Counted from the stretch's first letter, positions 1 through 8,470 are shown. The stretch: 64,000 bases of DNA from JASJBU01 sp963790775 (GCA_963790775.1 CAWBPR010000008.1:620001-684000), one strand, 5' to 3'. Notes: a model not told the origin generated them from the letters alone. A program made the numbers and translations.

Positions 1-406
1 TGTCATCATGCGCGATGTGGTGGAAAATCGCATCAAGTTGCAGGCACTCAAGGATATCGGTGTCAAGTTATCGGTGGACGATTTCGGCACCGGTTATTCC
101 TCCATGAGCTACCTGAAACGTTTTCCGCTTGACGTCTTGAAGATCGACCGCAGCTTCATCATGGATCTGGGCATCGACAGCAACGATGAATCCATCATCC
201 GCGCCATTGTCGCACTCAGCAAGGGTTTGGGATTAGTCACCATCGCCGAGGGAGTGGAAACTGAGCAACAGCGTGAGCTGCTAACGAGCATCGGTTGTGA
301 TCGCATGCAGGGCTATTTATTCTCACGTCCGGTCCCAGCCAAGCAAGCGGAGACATTTCTCGTCCAATCCAGCCCAAGACATGAAAGGGCGGAGGAGAGT
401 TCTTGA
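1..406 (+). CDS. EAL-domain c-di-GMP phosphodiesterase, C-terminal part
   Basis: The gene enters from the left edge, so its start and upstream domains are missing. The visible 134 or so residues are the C-terminal half of an EAL domain, which hydrolyses cyclic di-GMP. Seen directly: the metal-binding DDFGTGYSS motif, the KIDRSF lysine, the AEGVE glutamate and the GYLFSRP end motif typical of the barrel's last strand. All catalytic residues in this half are intact, so an active enzyme is plausible. It stands just upstream of the S8 protease array. Another EAL protein follows the array at 10616, so the proteases are bracketed by c-di-GMP turnover genes. Confidence 0.9.
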   Translation, partial: VIMRDVVENRIKLQALKDIGVKLSVDDFGTGYSSMSYLKRFPLDVLKIDRSFIMDLGIDSNDESIIRAIVALSKGLGLVTIAEGVETEQQRELLTSIGCDRMQGYLFSRPVPAKQAETFLVQSSPRHERAEESS

Positions 407-710
407 TGTCCGGGCTGTACCTTCAGGATGTTATGTCATAGGGATCCTGTCCGGAAGGATCCGGCCATGCGGGGTCTTCGGGCCAACTCATCAGATATGC
501 ACTAGCGTTTTTCATCGGTCTTCTCCCTAAAAAATGCCGGTACTCAAAAGGTTGCATCAAGCATGCCACCTTGGCACTGAAAACCGTTCCTGTATCTTCA
601 GCACTGCCAATGCACAGGGATGTGGTGTCATTACTCCATCAAGGTAAAAACGGAAGATTCCGTAGAGCTGCACAGCAAGGCGCGCCTGGTGAATTCCGTA
701 TCGATCTACG
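407..710. other. intergenic, no gene seen
   Basis: About 300 bases between the EAL gene and the first protease element carry no convincing coding sequence. Short open frames here lack ribosome sites and family resemblance. GGATCC occurs twice around 440-470 as a small inverted pair, but it has no clear terminator poly-T. Confidence 0.5.
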
Positions 711-783
711 CCGTTTTTTTTCGGCGGATCCCCCACTATTTCGGCGCATCCACCGAAAAAAACAAAATCCACCATATTTTAAC
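711..783 (+). promoter_or_regulatory. conserved upstream element 1 (putative activator site)
   Basis: First of four related elements ahead of the S8 protease genes. Core: TTTCGGCG-CATC-CACCGAAA at 739-758, an imperfect palindrome. It is preceded by an extra CGGCGGATC half-site and followed by a second ATCCACC 20 bp after the first (748 and 768). It lies 145 bp upstream of the sigma-54 type promoter, a normal distance for an enhancer-binding activator site. The same layout recurs at 3720, 5929 and 8257. The activator itself is not in the window; its existence is inference. Confidence 0.65.
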
Positions 784-902
784 TTATTGTCCCAGCGCTT
801 CCAGTTAATCACCTGAATGATGGATTGTATGATCAGTAACTCACTGATAAAACAATAAATATTTAGCAGACCTCTATCTGAATCGACGGCCGGAGATCCA
901 CG

Positions 903-918
903 TGGCATGGCCGTTGCA
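903..918 (+). promoter_or_regulatory. sigma-54 type promoter for first S8 protease
   Basis: TGGCATGGCCGTTGCA matches the -24/-12 consensus TGGCACG-N4-TTGCA with one change. It lies 84 bp upstream of the start codon at 1003. The matching sites at 3914, 6124 and 8455 sit at equivalent places in the other three units, which makes a chance match unlikely. Confidence 0.75.
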
Positions 919-1002
919 CTCTCTTAGGCATGGTCAATTGGGTTTACGTGTGTGACTGATGCGGCCAGCAAATTCCACCCTTCTTCATAGAGGAAAAGTA
1001 AA

Positions 1003-3633
1003 ATGAAGAACCTCAAATCAAAACAGCTTGCCCTCAGTGGCCTGTTCGGTCTGGCGCTCTTGGGCAGCGTAGCGGTTTTAACGCCGCCGAGCGAGACAAA
1101 GACTCAGGCGACCCTTGTGCAAGGTCAGGACCTGTCGACGATCAAGGCAGCCGTGCAGGCCGCCGGTGGCCAGATCACCCACGAACTCGGTGTGATCAAC
1201 GCGGTTGGCGCCATGCTGACCGAGTCGCAGCGTGCGACACTGGCCGAGGCTGAAGGCATCCGCCGGCTTTATGCTGACAGCACGGTGAAGGTCAGCACAG
1301 TGGGCGAGACCCAGACGGTGCGTGACGAGTTCACCGAAAAGGACTACTCCACGAACTACGGCACCGTAGACTGGTCCGGGGACTGGTTGGAAGTAGGCGA
1401 CAGCGGCGGCCCGGTGAGCGGCGATGTCTTTGTTGCCACCCGTAAGGGACGGTTGCACATGAAGCGCCCCGACAACACCCTCTCCCGCTCCGTGTACCTG
1501 CCGACCGGTAGTCAGGCGACGCTCAGCCTGGACGCCCTGCGCTCGCGACTGACATCTGCGGATCATTATGTAAGCGTGGAGATGTCCGCCGATGGCGGTG
1601 TCAATTGGACCGAAGTAGGCCGGATCCAGGGTCCGACTAATGACAGTGCGATGCTCAGCTACAGCTACGATGTGTCTGCCTTTGCTTCGCCGGATACGGT
1701 GGTCCGTTTGCACACCTCGGATGCCATGAACGGCGATACCCGCATCTGGTTCGATCATGTTCAGGTGGAATATTCCAGCGACCTGGTATCTACGGACGTG
1801 GTGGAACATGTGCAGGACGCTTTCAATATCCAGTCCTATGGCAACAATGATGGTAGTTATGACTGGAACGGCGACTGGGCGGAGTTTGGCGATGATGGTT
1901 ACGCAGACTCCGGGAATGTGCAGGTAGATAGTAACGGCAGGCTCATGTTGTCTTTGACTGATCGTGGGGTCGAACGCGAGGCTGATCTCTCTGCCGGTAG
2001 CGGCGCAGTACTGAGCTTTGACTATCGGCGTCAGGCATTGGATAACGCGGACGACTTTATTGCCCTGGAAATCTCCTCGGACGGAGGTTTGAGTTGGAGC
2101 GAACTCGGCCGGTTTGCCGGCCCCGACAATGACGATGATTATGTGACGACACACTACGATATCGCTGGTTACGCTTCCGCTAACACGCGTATCCGCTTTC
2201 GCACCGCACCGAGTGGTTTGAACCAGTACGACAAACTATTTATAGACAACCTCAAGATCAGCTACACGAGCGCACCGGACAGCCACTATCCGACCCTGAT
2301 CGGTGCCGATGCGCTGCACAACCAGGGCATCGACGGTGCTGACATAACCGTAGCCGTGATCGACAGTGGCTACTTCTCGCACGAGAATCTGGACAACGAC
2401 CCACAAGGCTATAGTCGGGTGCTGGCGCAATATGACGCCATCGCCGATCAGACCGACCCGGTGGGGAGTGACACCGACGGCAATGGCCACGGCGTGCATG
2501 TGAGCAGCATGATCCTGAGCAGCAACACCGCCACCAGTGGTCAGTTCAACGGGATTGCCCCGGGGGCCAATCTGGTCGCGGTGAAGGCCTTCGACGCCAA
2601 CGGCCAGGCCACCTATCTGGATGTCATCCGCGCCATCGACTGGGTAGTGAGCAATAAAGACCTGTATGACATCCGCGTGCTCAACCTCTCCTTCAGTGCT
2701 CCGCCGCGCTCCCACTACTGGGATGATCCGATGAATCAGGCTGTGATGGCCGCCTGGGAAGCCGGTATCCTGGTGGTGGCCTCGGCGGGCAACGCAGGCC
2801 CTGATCCGATGACCATTGGTGCGCCAGGTAATGTCCCCTATGTGGTCACAGTGGGCGCCATGAGCGACAATTACACCCCAGCTGAGGGCAACGATGATGT
2901 GCTGGCCTCTTTCTCTGCTGCCGGTCCTACCCCTGACGGCTTCCTCAAGCCCGAGCTGGTGGCGCCAGGTGGACATATGCTGGGCCTGATGCCGCTCAAC
3001 TCCACGCTTGCCACCGAGCATCCCGAGTTCCAGAACGCGGCCAGCTTCTTCACCATGTCCGGCACCTCTCAGTCCACCGCCGTGGTCTCGGGTGTGGCCG
3101 CCCTGGTGCTGCAGTCCGATCCAAGTCTTACTCCGGATGAGGTCAAGTGTCGCCTGATCGCCTCGGCCCGCCCGGCGCTGGATGCCAACGGCGAGCTGGC
3201 CTACAGCCCGCTGCAGCAGGGCGCTGGCCAGATCAACGCCTATGATGCGGTGTACCACACAGAGACCGATTGCGCCAACCGGGGCATGGATGTCAGCCTT
3301 GATCTGGATGATATCGAGCATTATGGCGGCCCGGTGAACCAGCGTGCAGACGGCAGTTTCTACCTGCACGATCCCGATGGCGGCGAATACGACCTTTGGA
3401 GTGGCGATTACGTCAAGGGTGACGGCTACCTCTGGTCCGACGGTTATCTGTGGAGTGACGGCTACCTCTGGTCCGATGGTTATCTGTGGAGTGACGGCTA
3501 CCTCTGGTCCGATGGTTATCTGTGGAGTGACGGTTACCTCTGGTCCGACGGCTACCTCTGGAGCGATGGCTACCTCTGGTCCGATAGCATGAGCGAGACA
3601 GCCAGCATCAACAGTTGGGTGCCACAAGAGTAA
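1003..3633 (+). CDS. secreted S8 subtilase with duplicated beta-sandwich and GYLWSD tail
   Basis: Serine endopeptidase of the subtilisin family, 876 residues, predicted secreted. Order: hydrophobic signal segment (about 8-27), a short propeptide-like part (36-98), two similar domains of about 150 residues (about 108-258 and 270-422, both with D-W-x-G-D-W and S-x-D-G-G motifs), catalytic domain (about 430-750), and nine GYLWSD repeats from residue 808. The triad is visible as Asp454 (AVIDSG), His496 (GHGVH, where the family usually has GHGTH) and Ser689 (SGTSQS). Asn597 is the likely oxyanion residue. The end SMSETASINSWVPQE is shared with the next gene. Start chosen for AGAGGA at 989-994. The duplicated domains look like adhesion or carbohydrate-binding beta-sandwiches, but I cannot name their family. 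They are absent from the three paralogues. Confidence 0.9.
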   Translation: MKNLKSKQLALSGLFGLALLGSVAVLTPPSETKTQATLVQGQDLSTIKAAVQAAGGQITHELGVINAVGAMLTESQRATLAEAEGIRRLYADSTVKVSTVGETQTVRDEFTEKDYSTNYGTVDWSGDWLEVGDSGGPVSGDVFVATRKGRLHMKRPDNTLSRSVYLPTGSQATLSLDALRSRLTSADHYVSVEMSADGGVNWTEVGRIQGPTNDSAMLSYSYDVSAFASPDTVVRLHTSDAMNGDTRIWFDHVQVEYSSDLVSTDVVEHVQDAFNIQSYGNNDGSYDWNGDWAEFGDDGYADSGNVQVDSNGRLMLSLTDRGVEREADLSAGSGAVLSFDYRRQALDNADDFIALEISSDGGLSWSELGRFAGPDNDDDYVTTHYDIAGYASANTRIRFRTAPSGLNQYDKLFIDNLKISYTSAPDSHYPTLIGADALHNQGIDGADITVAVIDSGYFSHENLDNDPQGYSRVLAQYDAIADQTDPVGSDTDGNGHGVHVSSMILSSNTATSGQFNGIAPGANLVAVKAFDANGQATYLDVIRAIDWVVSNKDLYDIRVLNLSFSAPPRSHYWDDPMNQAVMAAWEAGILVVASAGNAGPDPMTIGAPGNVPYVVTVGAMSDNYTPAEGNDDVLASFSAAGPTPDGFLKPELVAPGGHMLGLMPLNSTLATEHPEFQNAASFFTMSGTSQSTAVVSGVAALVLQSDPSLTPDEVKCRLIASARPALDANGELAYSPLQQGAGQINAYDAVYHTETDCANRGMDVSLDLDDIEHYGGPVNQRADGSFYLHDPDGGEYDLWSGDYVKGDGYLWSDGYLWSDGYLWSDGYLWSDGYLWSDGYLWSDGYLWSDGYLWSDGYLWSDSMSETASINSWVPQE
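3424..3585 (+). repeat. nine 18-bp repeats encoding GYLWSD
   Basis: Nine in-frame copies of an 18-base unit encode GYLWSD with no residue change. At DNA level the copies mostly alternate between a form with TCC for serine and one with AGT or AGC, so a 36-base unit is the real period over much of the tract. This implies duplication in 12-residue steps. It is coding sequence, not a CRISPR array. Confidence 0.95.
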
Positions 3634-3644
3634 ACATCAAGGGT

Positions 3645-3670
3645 GGGGCAGTTGAGGGCTGCCCCGCTTT
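3645..3670 (+). terminator. terminator after first S8 protease
   Basis: GGGGCAG (3645-3651), a 7-base loop, then CTGCCCC (3659-3665) and a short T-containing stretch. The same stem closes the other three protease genes, so each is probably transcribed alone. Confidence 0.7.
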
Positions 3671-3719
3671 ATCCCATCAAGAAAACGTTTAAGGCAAGCT
3701 TCTTTTCCCGCAATACACA

Positions 3720-3786
3720 CCGTTTTTTGCACATCAACCACTTTTTCGGTGTATCCACCGAATTAATGAAAATCCACCACTTTTTC
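3720..3786 (+). promoter_or_regulatory. conserved upstream element 2 (putative activator site)
   Basis: Contains the cleanest palindrome of the four: TTCGGTG-TATC-CACCGAA at 3745-3762. A second ATCCACC lies at 3772, 19 bases after the first. It sits 151 bp upstream of the sigma-54 type promoter at 3914. Confidence 0.65.
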
Positions 3787-3913
3787 TCTTCAGCCCAATT
3801 GATCCTCTATTGCTATCAGTCTCAACAGGTTTTGATCGTTGTATGTGTAACACATTGAATTAACTTATGAATAGCATATTTCCGCTGTTTTTCTGTGAGC
3901 TGTTTTATCAACC

Positions 3914-3929
3914 TGGCACAGGTTCTGCA
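3914..3929 (+). promoter_or_regulatory. sigma-54 type promoter for second S8 protease
   Basis: TGGCACAGGTTCTGCA keeps the invariant GG of -24 and GC of -12 with the normal spacing. It lies 63 bp ahead of the start codon at 3993. Confidence 0.7.
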
Positions 3930-3992
3930 ACTAGTAGGGGCAAAGCACCTGACTGAAGGGCTTAACCAGAAATTGCAAATGGAGACTATCAA

Positions 3993-5612
3993 ATGGTGAC
4001 TTTGTCCAAACTCTCAAAAGGCATGTTGAGCGCAACTACGGGACTGGCCCTGTTGGGTTCTGTCGCCTTCATACAGTTCTCCGGTGAATCCGAATTACAC
4101 TCGGTGATCGTGCAAGGTGGGGACCTGGCTTCGGCGCAAGCGGCGGTCTTGTCGGTGGGTGGGCAGATCACCCATGAACTCGGGATCATTCGTGCGGTCG
4201 GTGCGAAACTAACTAGCCGGCAACGTGAAGCACTTGCCAAGCTGGAAAACCTCCACCTCCATCAGGATGCGGGTGTTCATACCAGCGGCGGCCCCATCCC
4301 GGATGCCGAGCATGTCAAGCTCATCGAGGCTGATCAACTGCATGCGATGGGGATTGATGGAGAGGGTATCACTGTAGCGGTGCTGGATACCGGCATGTGG
4401 TACAGCCATAACGACATCAAGCGCAACCTTGCCGATGATAACCGCATCGTCGCCGAATACGATGCACAGGATGACGAGGAAGGTCATGCCGCTGACAAGC
4501 ATGGCCACGGCACGCACCTTACCAGCATCATTGGTAGTTCGCAGTTTTCCGATAACGGTCTGGTGCAGGGCATCGCACCGAACGTCAATCTCCTCAATGT
4601 CAAAGCCTTCGGTGAGGATGGCAGTGGCAGTTACGCCGATGTGATTCGGGGTCTGGATTGGCTCGTTGCCAACAAAGACAATTATGATATCCGCATCGTC
4701 AACCTGTCGTTCAGTTCCACGCCACGCTCACACTATTGGGATGATCCCCTCAATCAGGCCGTGATGGCGGCATGGGAAGCCGGTATCGTCGTGGTGGCCT
4801 CTGCGGGGAACGGTGGCCCTGACCCCATGACGATTGGCGTACCGGGTAACGTGCCTTATGTCATCACTGTGGGTGCGATGACGGATAATTACACCCCATC
4901 TGATCCTACGGACGACCTGCTGGCATCATTCTCAGCCGCAGGGCCGACTTATGAAGGTTTCGTGAAACCTGAAGTGGTCGCCCCAGGCGGCCACATGTTG
5001 GGCATTATGGATGATGGCAACCATCAGATCGCGGATGACCACCCGGAATGGGTTCAAGAAAATCCCCGCCTCTATGTGATGTCTGGGACATCACAGTCCG
5101 CCGCTGTCGTGACAGGTGCCGCTGCGCTCTTGTTGCAGGCAAAACCTTGGCTGACGCCTGATGATGTCAAGTGCCAGCTCATGGCGTCCGCGCAACCGGC
5201 CGTCAACGCCCAGGGTAAACTCGCATATTCGGTATTCCAGCAGGGAGCGGGACAGATCAACGCCTACGAAGCCGTAATGAGTTCTCGGTATGGCTGCGCG
5301 AACCGGGGCCTGAATGTCAGCGCTGACCTCGCTGGCACGGAACACTTTGGCGGTCAGGCAAATCAGGACGAGGACGGTAACTATTTCATCGAAGGACTGG
5401 ATGGTTACCTCTGGTCCGACGGTTATCTGTGGAGTGACGGCTACCTCTGGTCCGACGGTTATCTGTGGAGTGACGGCTACTTCTGGTCCGATGGTTATCT
5501 GTGGAGTGACGGCTACCTCTGGTCCGACGGCTATCTCTGGAGCGATGGCTACCTCTGGTCCGATAGTATGAGCGAGACGGCCAGCGTCAACAGTTGGGTG
5601 CCTCAGGAGTAA
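3993..5612 (+). CDS. secreted S8 subtilase with GYLWSD tail (subtype A)
   Basis: Subtilisin-family serine peptidase of 539 residues. It has a signal segment (about 10-28), a short propeptide-like region (35-95) matching that of the gene at 1003, a catalytic domain (about 108-430) and nine repeats (eight GYLWSD, one GYFWSD) from residue 471. Triad: Asp132 (AVLDTG), His172 (GHGTH) and Ser367 (SGTSQS); Asn273 in SAGNGG. It is closest to the 1003 gene: both share the HYWDDP stretch and the terminal SETAS..NSWVPQE. It lacks that gene's duplicated beta-sandwich insert. The start is set by GGAG at 3981-3984. It probably acts outside the cytoplasm; the substrate is unknown. Confidence 0.9.
   Translation: MVTLSKLSKGMLSATTGLALLGSVAFIQFSGESELHSVIVQGGDLASAQAAVLSVGGQITHELGIIRAVGAKLTSRQREALAKLENLHLHQDAGVHTSGGPIPDAEHVKLIEADQLHAMGIDGEGITVAVLDTGMWYSHNDIKRNLADDNRIVAEYDAQDDEEGHAADKHGHGTHLTSIIGSSQFSDNGLVQGIAPNVNLLNVKAFGEDGSGSYADVIRGLDWLVANKDNYDIRIVNLSFSSTPRSHYWDDPLNQAVMAAWEAGIVVVASAGNGGPDPMTIGVPGNVPYVITVGAMTDNYTPSDPTDDLLASFSAAGPTYEGFVKPEVVAPGGHMLGIMDDGNHQIADDHPEWVQENPRLYVMSGTSQSAAVVTGAAALLLQAKPWLTPDDVKCQLMASAQPAVNAQGKLAYSVFQQGAGQINAYEAVMSSRYGCANRGLNVSADLAGTEHFGGQANQDEDGNYFIEGLDGYLWSDGYLWSDGYLWSDGYLWSDGYFWSDGYLWSDGYLWSDGYLWSDGYLWSDSMSETASVNSWVPQE
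5403..5564 (+). repeat. nine 18-bp repeats encoding GYLWSD
   Basis: Nine in-frame units; the fifth reads GYFWSD through a single base change. The order of synonymous codons nearly matches the 3424-3585 tract base for base. That suggests recent duplication or gene conversion between the two genes. Confidence 0.95.
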
Positions 5613-5620
5613 ATCCCACC

Positions 5621-5650
5621 GGCGGGGCAGGTGAGATCTGCCCCGCCTTG
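5621..5650 (+). terminator. terminator after second S8 protease
   Basis: A 10-base stem GGCGGGGCAG (5621-5630) and CTGCCCCGCC (5638-5647) with loop GTGAGAT, then TTGATTCTT. The stem and loop are identical to the one at 7944. Confidence 0.8.
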
Positions 5651-5722
5651 ATTCTTGAACCTGGAAAGAACAGTTCCACAGTCATCACGTCCCAATCATC
5701 TTGCACACTGAGGCGACAGATG
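5621..5722 (+). repeat. duplicated 3' intergenic block, copy 1
   Basis: About 100 bases from the terminator stem to GAGGCGACAGATG closely match 7944-8044. The similarity outside coding sequence shows that whole transcription units, not just reading frames, were copied. Confidence 0.8.
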
Positions 5723-5928
5723 CACTCCTCGCACGTCACCACTCGCATGTCATCCCACGTCCATCACAGGAGACAGAGCAAACTTATCTGGCATCATGCT
5801 GTAGTTTCTTCTCCGCAGAGGATGATCACAGCGAACCGCTTAATTTCACAATGAAGACTATCCTCTCCGGTTCCTTGGTGATGGCATTGCACGGCAGCTT
5901 AAGATCTGCCCTCTTTTCGTAAAACACA

Positions 5929-5999
5929 CCGTTTTTTCGGTGGCTCCCCATAATTTCGGCGTATCCACCGAAAAAAAACAAAATCCACCATATTTTAAC
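5929..5999 (+). promoter_or_regulatory. conserved upstream element 3 (putative activator site)
   Basis: Palindrome TTTCGGCG-TATC-CACCGAAA at 5954-5973, with a preceding TTTTTTCGGTG half-site and a following ATCCACC at 5983. It lies 151 bp upstream of the promoter at 6124. The similarity to element 1 continues for about 80 bases towards the promoter. Confidence 0.65.
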
Positions 6000-6123
6000 C
6001 AGCCAATCGTCCCATTCGTTCCAGTCAATCACCTGAACGATGGGTTTTAAGGTCGGTAACCAACTGATAAAAAACACAAATATTCTGTGATGCCGATTCT
6101 GGTTGGAGTGCAGAAGAGTAATC

Positions 6124-6139
6124 TGGCACGGCCGTTGCA
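6124..6139 (+). promoter_or_regulatory. sigma-54 promoter for third S8 protease, full consensus
   Basis: TGGCACGGCCGTTGCA is a complete match to the sigma-54 -24/-12 consensus. It lies 66 bp upstream of the start at 6206. This is the strongest single promoter match in the window and anchors the reading of the other three. Confidence 0.85.
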
Positions 6140-6205
6140 CTACTGAGAAGCAAGACCAGGTGCTTAGCTGAAGTGCCTGTGAAAGGATCAACAGGAGATA
6201 TAACG

Positions 6206-7927
6206 ATGATGCGTATTAATAAACTCTCAATAATGACTGGGCTCTTCGCCTTGCTGCTGCTGGCAATGAGCAGTTCCTACACTCTTGCCGGCGGGATGAG
6301 CGAGCGGGTTGCACAACATGCAAGATCCGGCAGCACCGAGATGGTCGACGTAATCATCAGTTACCAGGACAAGCCGAGCAAGGCGGAAAAACAACGTGTC
6401 AAAGATCTGGGCGGCAAAGACAAGCGCGCCTATGGAAAATTGAAGATGCGCTCCATGCGCGTGCCGGCGCATAAACTGGAGAAGCTCGCCAAGGGCAAGG
6501 GTGTCCGGTTCGTCAGTATCGACGGCGTGGTCGAAAGCTATTCCGAATCAGCGCGCTTGACCGCCAACGTGCCGACTGGGAGTACTGATAACGCGCTTGA
6601 TGGAGCATCCGTCGGTGTTGCCGTTATCGACTCGGGTGTGAGCGGCCATTCGGACATAGTTAAAAACCTCAATCAGTACAGCTTTCTAAATGGCAGCTTT
6701 CCCGCCCCAGGATCTGACCAGCCACTTACCGATGACTTCGGGCATGGCACTCATGTGGCCGGGATCATTACCGGTGACGGTGGTGAGTCGATCGCTGATG
6801 TGAATCGGGGTATAGCAATAAAGTCGAGAGTCACATCACTCCAGGTCCTGGATGCCACTGGCCGGGGTGTGGTCTCAGACGTGATCGCGGCCATGGACTG
6901 GGTCCTGCAAAACGGCGAGGGTATGGACATTCGTGTGGTCAACCTGTCACTGGGCAAGGGTATAGAGAGCGCCGCTGCGGACGATCCCCTGGTGCAGGCC
7001 GCCGAAGCCCTGTGGGATGCCGGCTTCGTGGTGGTGGCCTCCGCCGGTAACTACGGCCGCGACGGCAATTTTACCATTACCAGTCCGGGCAACTCGCGCA
7101 AGGTGATCACCGTCGGTTCTCTGACCGACAACGGTACCGGGATGGATGTCTCCGATGACTATGTCTCCACTTACTCTTCCCGTGGCCCGACCCTGTTCGA
7201 TCATTTCCTCAAGCCTGATCTGGTCGCCCCCGGTAACCGTCTGGTAGCGCCCATCCCTGAACAGGCCCTGATGCGCACCGACCTGGCAGATCGCGTGGAA
7301 CTCTGCTCGGTAAACAAATGCGAAGGAGACTATCTGGAACTTTCCGGCACCTCCATGGCTGCGGCCCTGACCTCGGGTGCGGTGGCACTGATGCTGGAGA
7401 AGTATCCAAGCTTGACCCCTGACGACATCAAGGCCCGGTTGATGCGCTCGGCACGCAAGATCGAAGGTGACGCCACCGCCACTGGCGCCGGCGTGTTGGA
7501 CATAGACGCGGCACTGGACGAGACCGGCATCATGACAACTGTTGCCCTCTCGCCCATGATGGCGCTCGGTACCGCCGATAATGGGAGCAAGATGGTTTTA
7601 GTCGAGGATACAGGGGCGCTGTGGGGAGATGCCGAATGGAGCGCCGGCTACCTCTGGTCCGATGGTTACCTGTGGAGTGATGGTTACCTCTGGTCGGACG
7701 GCTATCTCTGGAGCGACGGTTACCTCTGGTCCGATGGCTATCTCTGGAGCGACGGCTATCTCTGGAGCGATGGTTATCTTTGGTCCGACGGCTATCTGTG
7801 GAGTGATGGTTACCTCTGGTCTGACGGTTACCTGTGGAGTGACGGCTATCTTTGGTCCGATGCAGTGGAGAACATAGATCCCTTGTTCGATACGCAAAAT
7901 CAGAGCCTGATGTTGAACGACGACTAG
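6206..7927 (+). CDS. secreted S8 subtilase with GYLWSD tail (subtype B)
   Basis: Subtilisin-family serine peptidase, 573 residues from this start. It has a signal peptide (about 8-30), an inhibitor_I9-like propeptide (about 33-115, with VDVIISY), a catalytic domain (about 130-430) and twelve GYLWSD repeats from residue 481, the longest tail of the four. Triad: Asp142 (AVIDSG), His180 (GHGTH) and Ser383 (SGTSMA). The tail ends in QSLMLNDD, like the next gene. An upstream in-frame GTG at 6173 is possible, but AGGAG at 6193-6197 favours the ATG at 6206. The I9 prodomain would act as an intramolecular chaperone, by family knowledge. Confidence 0.9.
   Translation: MMRINKLSIMTGLFALLLLAMSSSYTLAGGMSERVAQHARSGSTEMVDVIISYQDKPSKAEKQRVKDLGGKDKRAYGKLKMRSMRVPAHKLEKLAKGKGVRFVSIDGVVESYSESARLTANVPTGSTDNALDGASVGVAVIDSGVSGHSDIVKNLNQYSFLNGSFPAPGSDQPLTDDFGHGTHVAGIITGDGGESIADVNRGIAIKSRVTSLQVLDATGRGVVSDVIAAMDWVLQNGEGMDIRVVNLSLGKGIESAAADDPLVQAAEALWDAGFVVVASAGNYGRDGNFTITSPGNSRKVITVGSLTDNGTGMDVSDDYVSTYSSRGPTLFDHFLKPDLVAPGNRLVAPIPEQALMRTDLADRVELCSVNKCEGDYLELSGTSMAAALTSGAVALMLEKYPSLTPDDIKARLMRSARKIEGDATATGAGVLDIDAALDETGIMTTVALSPMMALGTADNGSKMVLVEDTGALWGDAEWSAGYLWSDGYLWSDGYLWSDGYLWSDGYLWSDGYLWSDGYLWSDGYLWSDGYLWSDGYLWSDGYLWSDGYLWSDAVENIDPLFDTQNQSLMLNDD
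7646..7861 (+). repeat. twelve 18-bp repeats encoding GYLWSD
   Basis: Twelve in-frame copies with no amino-acid change but many silent differences. Selection therefore holds the hexapeptide while the DNA drifts. The copy number differs from the sister genes (9, 9 and 8). Confidence 0.95.
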
Positions 7928-7943
7928 TTGACAAAGCCAGACT

Positions 7944-7979
7944 GGCGGGGCAGGTGAGATCTGCCCCGCCTTGATTTTT
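7944..7979 (+). terminator. terminator after third S8 protease
   Basis: GGCGGGGCAG (7944-7953), GTGAGAT, CTGCCCCGCC (7961-7970), then TTGATTTTT. Same stem and loop as 5621. Confidence 0.85.
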
Positions 7980-8044
7980 GTATCTGGAAAGAGCAGTTCT
8001 ACAGTCATAACGCCCCACTCACTTGCACACTGAGGCGACAGATG
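7944..8044 (+). repeat. duplicated 3' intergenic block, copy 2
   Basis: Partner of 5621-5722. The two copies share the terminator, CTGGAAAGA.CAGTTC.ACAGTCAT and TTGCACACTGAGGCGACAG, with scattered substitutions. Confidence 0.8.
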
Positions 8045-8256
8045 GCGCTTCATGTAGACCAACAGCCGTATGTAATCCCACGTCCATCATCTAAGACTGA
8101 ACAAAGTTACCAGGCATCCCCCACTGGAGTTTTACCCGGCAGAGGCTGATTATACTGAACCGAAAACTCCCGCTGTGCAGACATTGCATTTCCTTTCCTA
8201 AGTGATGGCATGCCCCAGCTCTGCATGATCTGACTCACCTTTCTCCGTAACACATG

Positions 8257-8326
8257 CCGTTTTTTCGGTGCCCCCACCACAATTTCAATAGATCCACCGG
8301 AAAATAATGAGATCCGCCACTTTTTA
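8257..8326 (+). promoter_or_regulatory. conserved upstream element 4 (putative activator site)
   Basis: The most diverged copy. It keeps TTTTTTCGGTG (8260-8270), ATCCACCGGAAA (8292-8303) and a second ATCCGCC 20 bases further on. The left arm of the inner palindrome has decayed to TTTCAATAG. It lies about 153 bp upstream of the promoter at 8455. Confidence 0.55.
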
Positions 8327-8454
8327 TCCTGCATATGTGCCTCGCTATGGTCATCAAACAAGTTAAAAAATATCGCCGGAAATTATGTAACTCGTTGTAT
8401 TAAATAAGTTATATATAAACATGACAAAGCTTTTTTCGGGCTCTTGAATAAAAC

Positions 8455-8470
8455 TGGCATAACCCATGCA
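8455..8470 (+). promoter_or_regulatory. sigma-54 type promoter for fourth S8 protease
   Basis: TGGCATAACCCATGCA keeps GG and GC at the correct spacing with weaker flanks. It lies 68 bp ahead of the start at 8539. Confidence 0.6.

Noticed and set aside
3424..3585. Possible CRISPR array
   Set aside because: Units are contiguous, 18 bp, in frame and without spacers.
3344..3592. Plus-strand alternate-frame repeats (TSGP-type) inside the protease tails, also at 5314 and 7629
   Set aside because: Any 18-bp coding repeat gives repeats in all frames; the S8 frame has the domain evidence.
2236..3627. 463-codon open frame antisense to the first protease, with PEV-type peptide repeats
   Set aside because: It is the mirror of the 18-bp repeat tract and high-GC codons of a clear S8 gene; no ribosome site or family.
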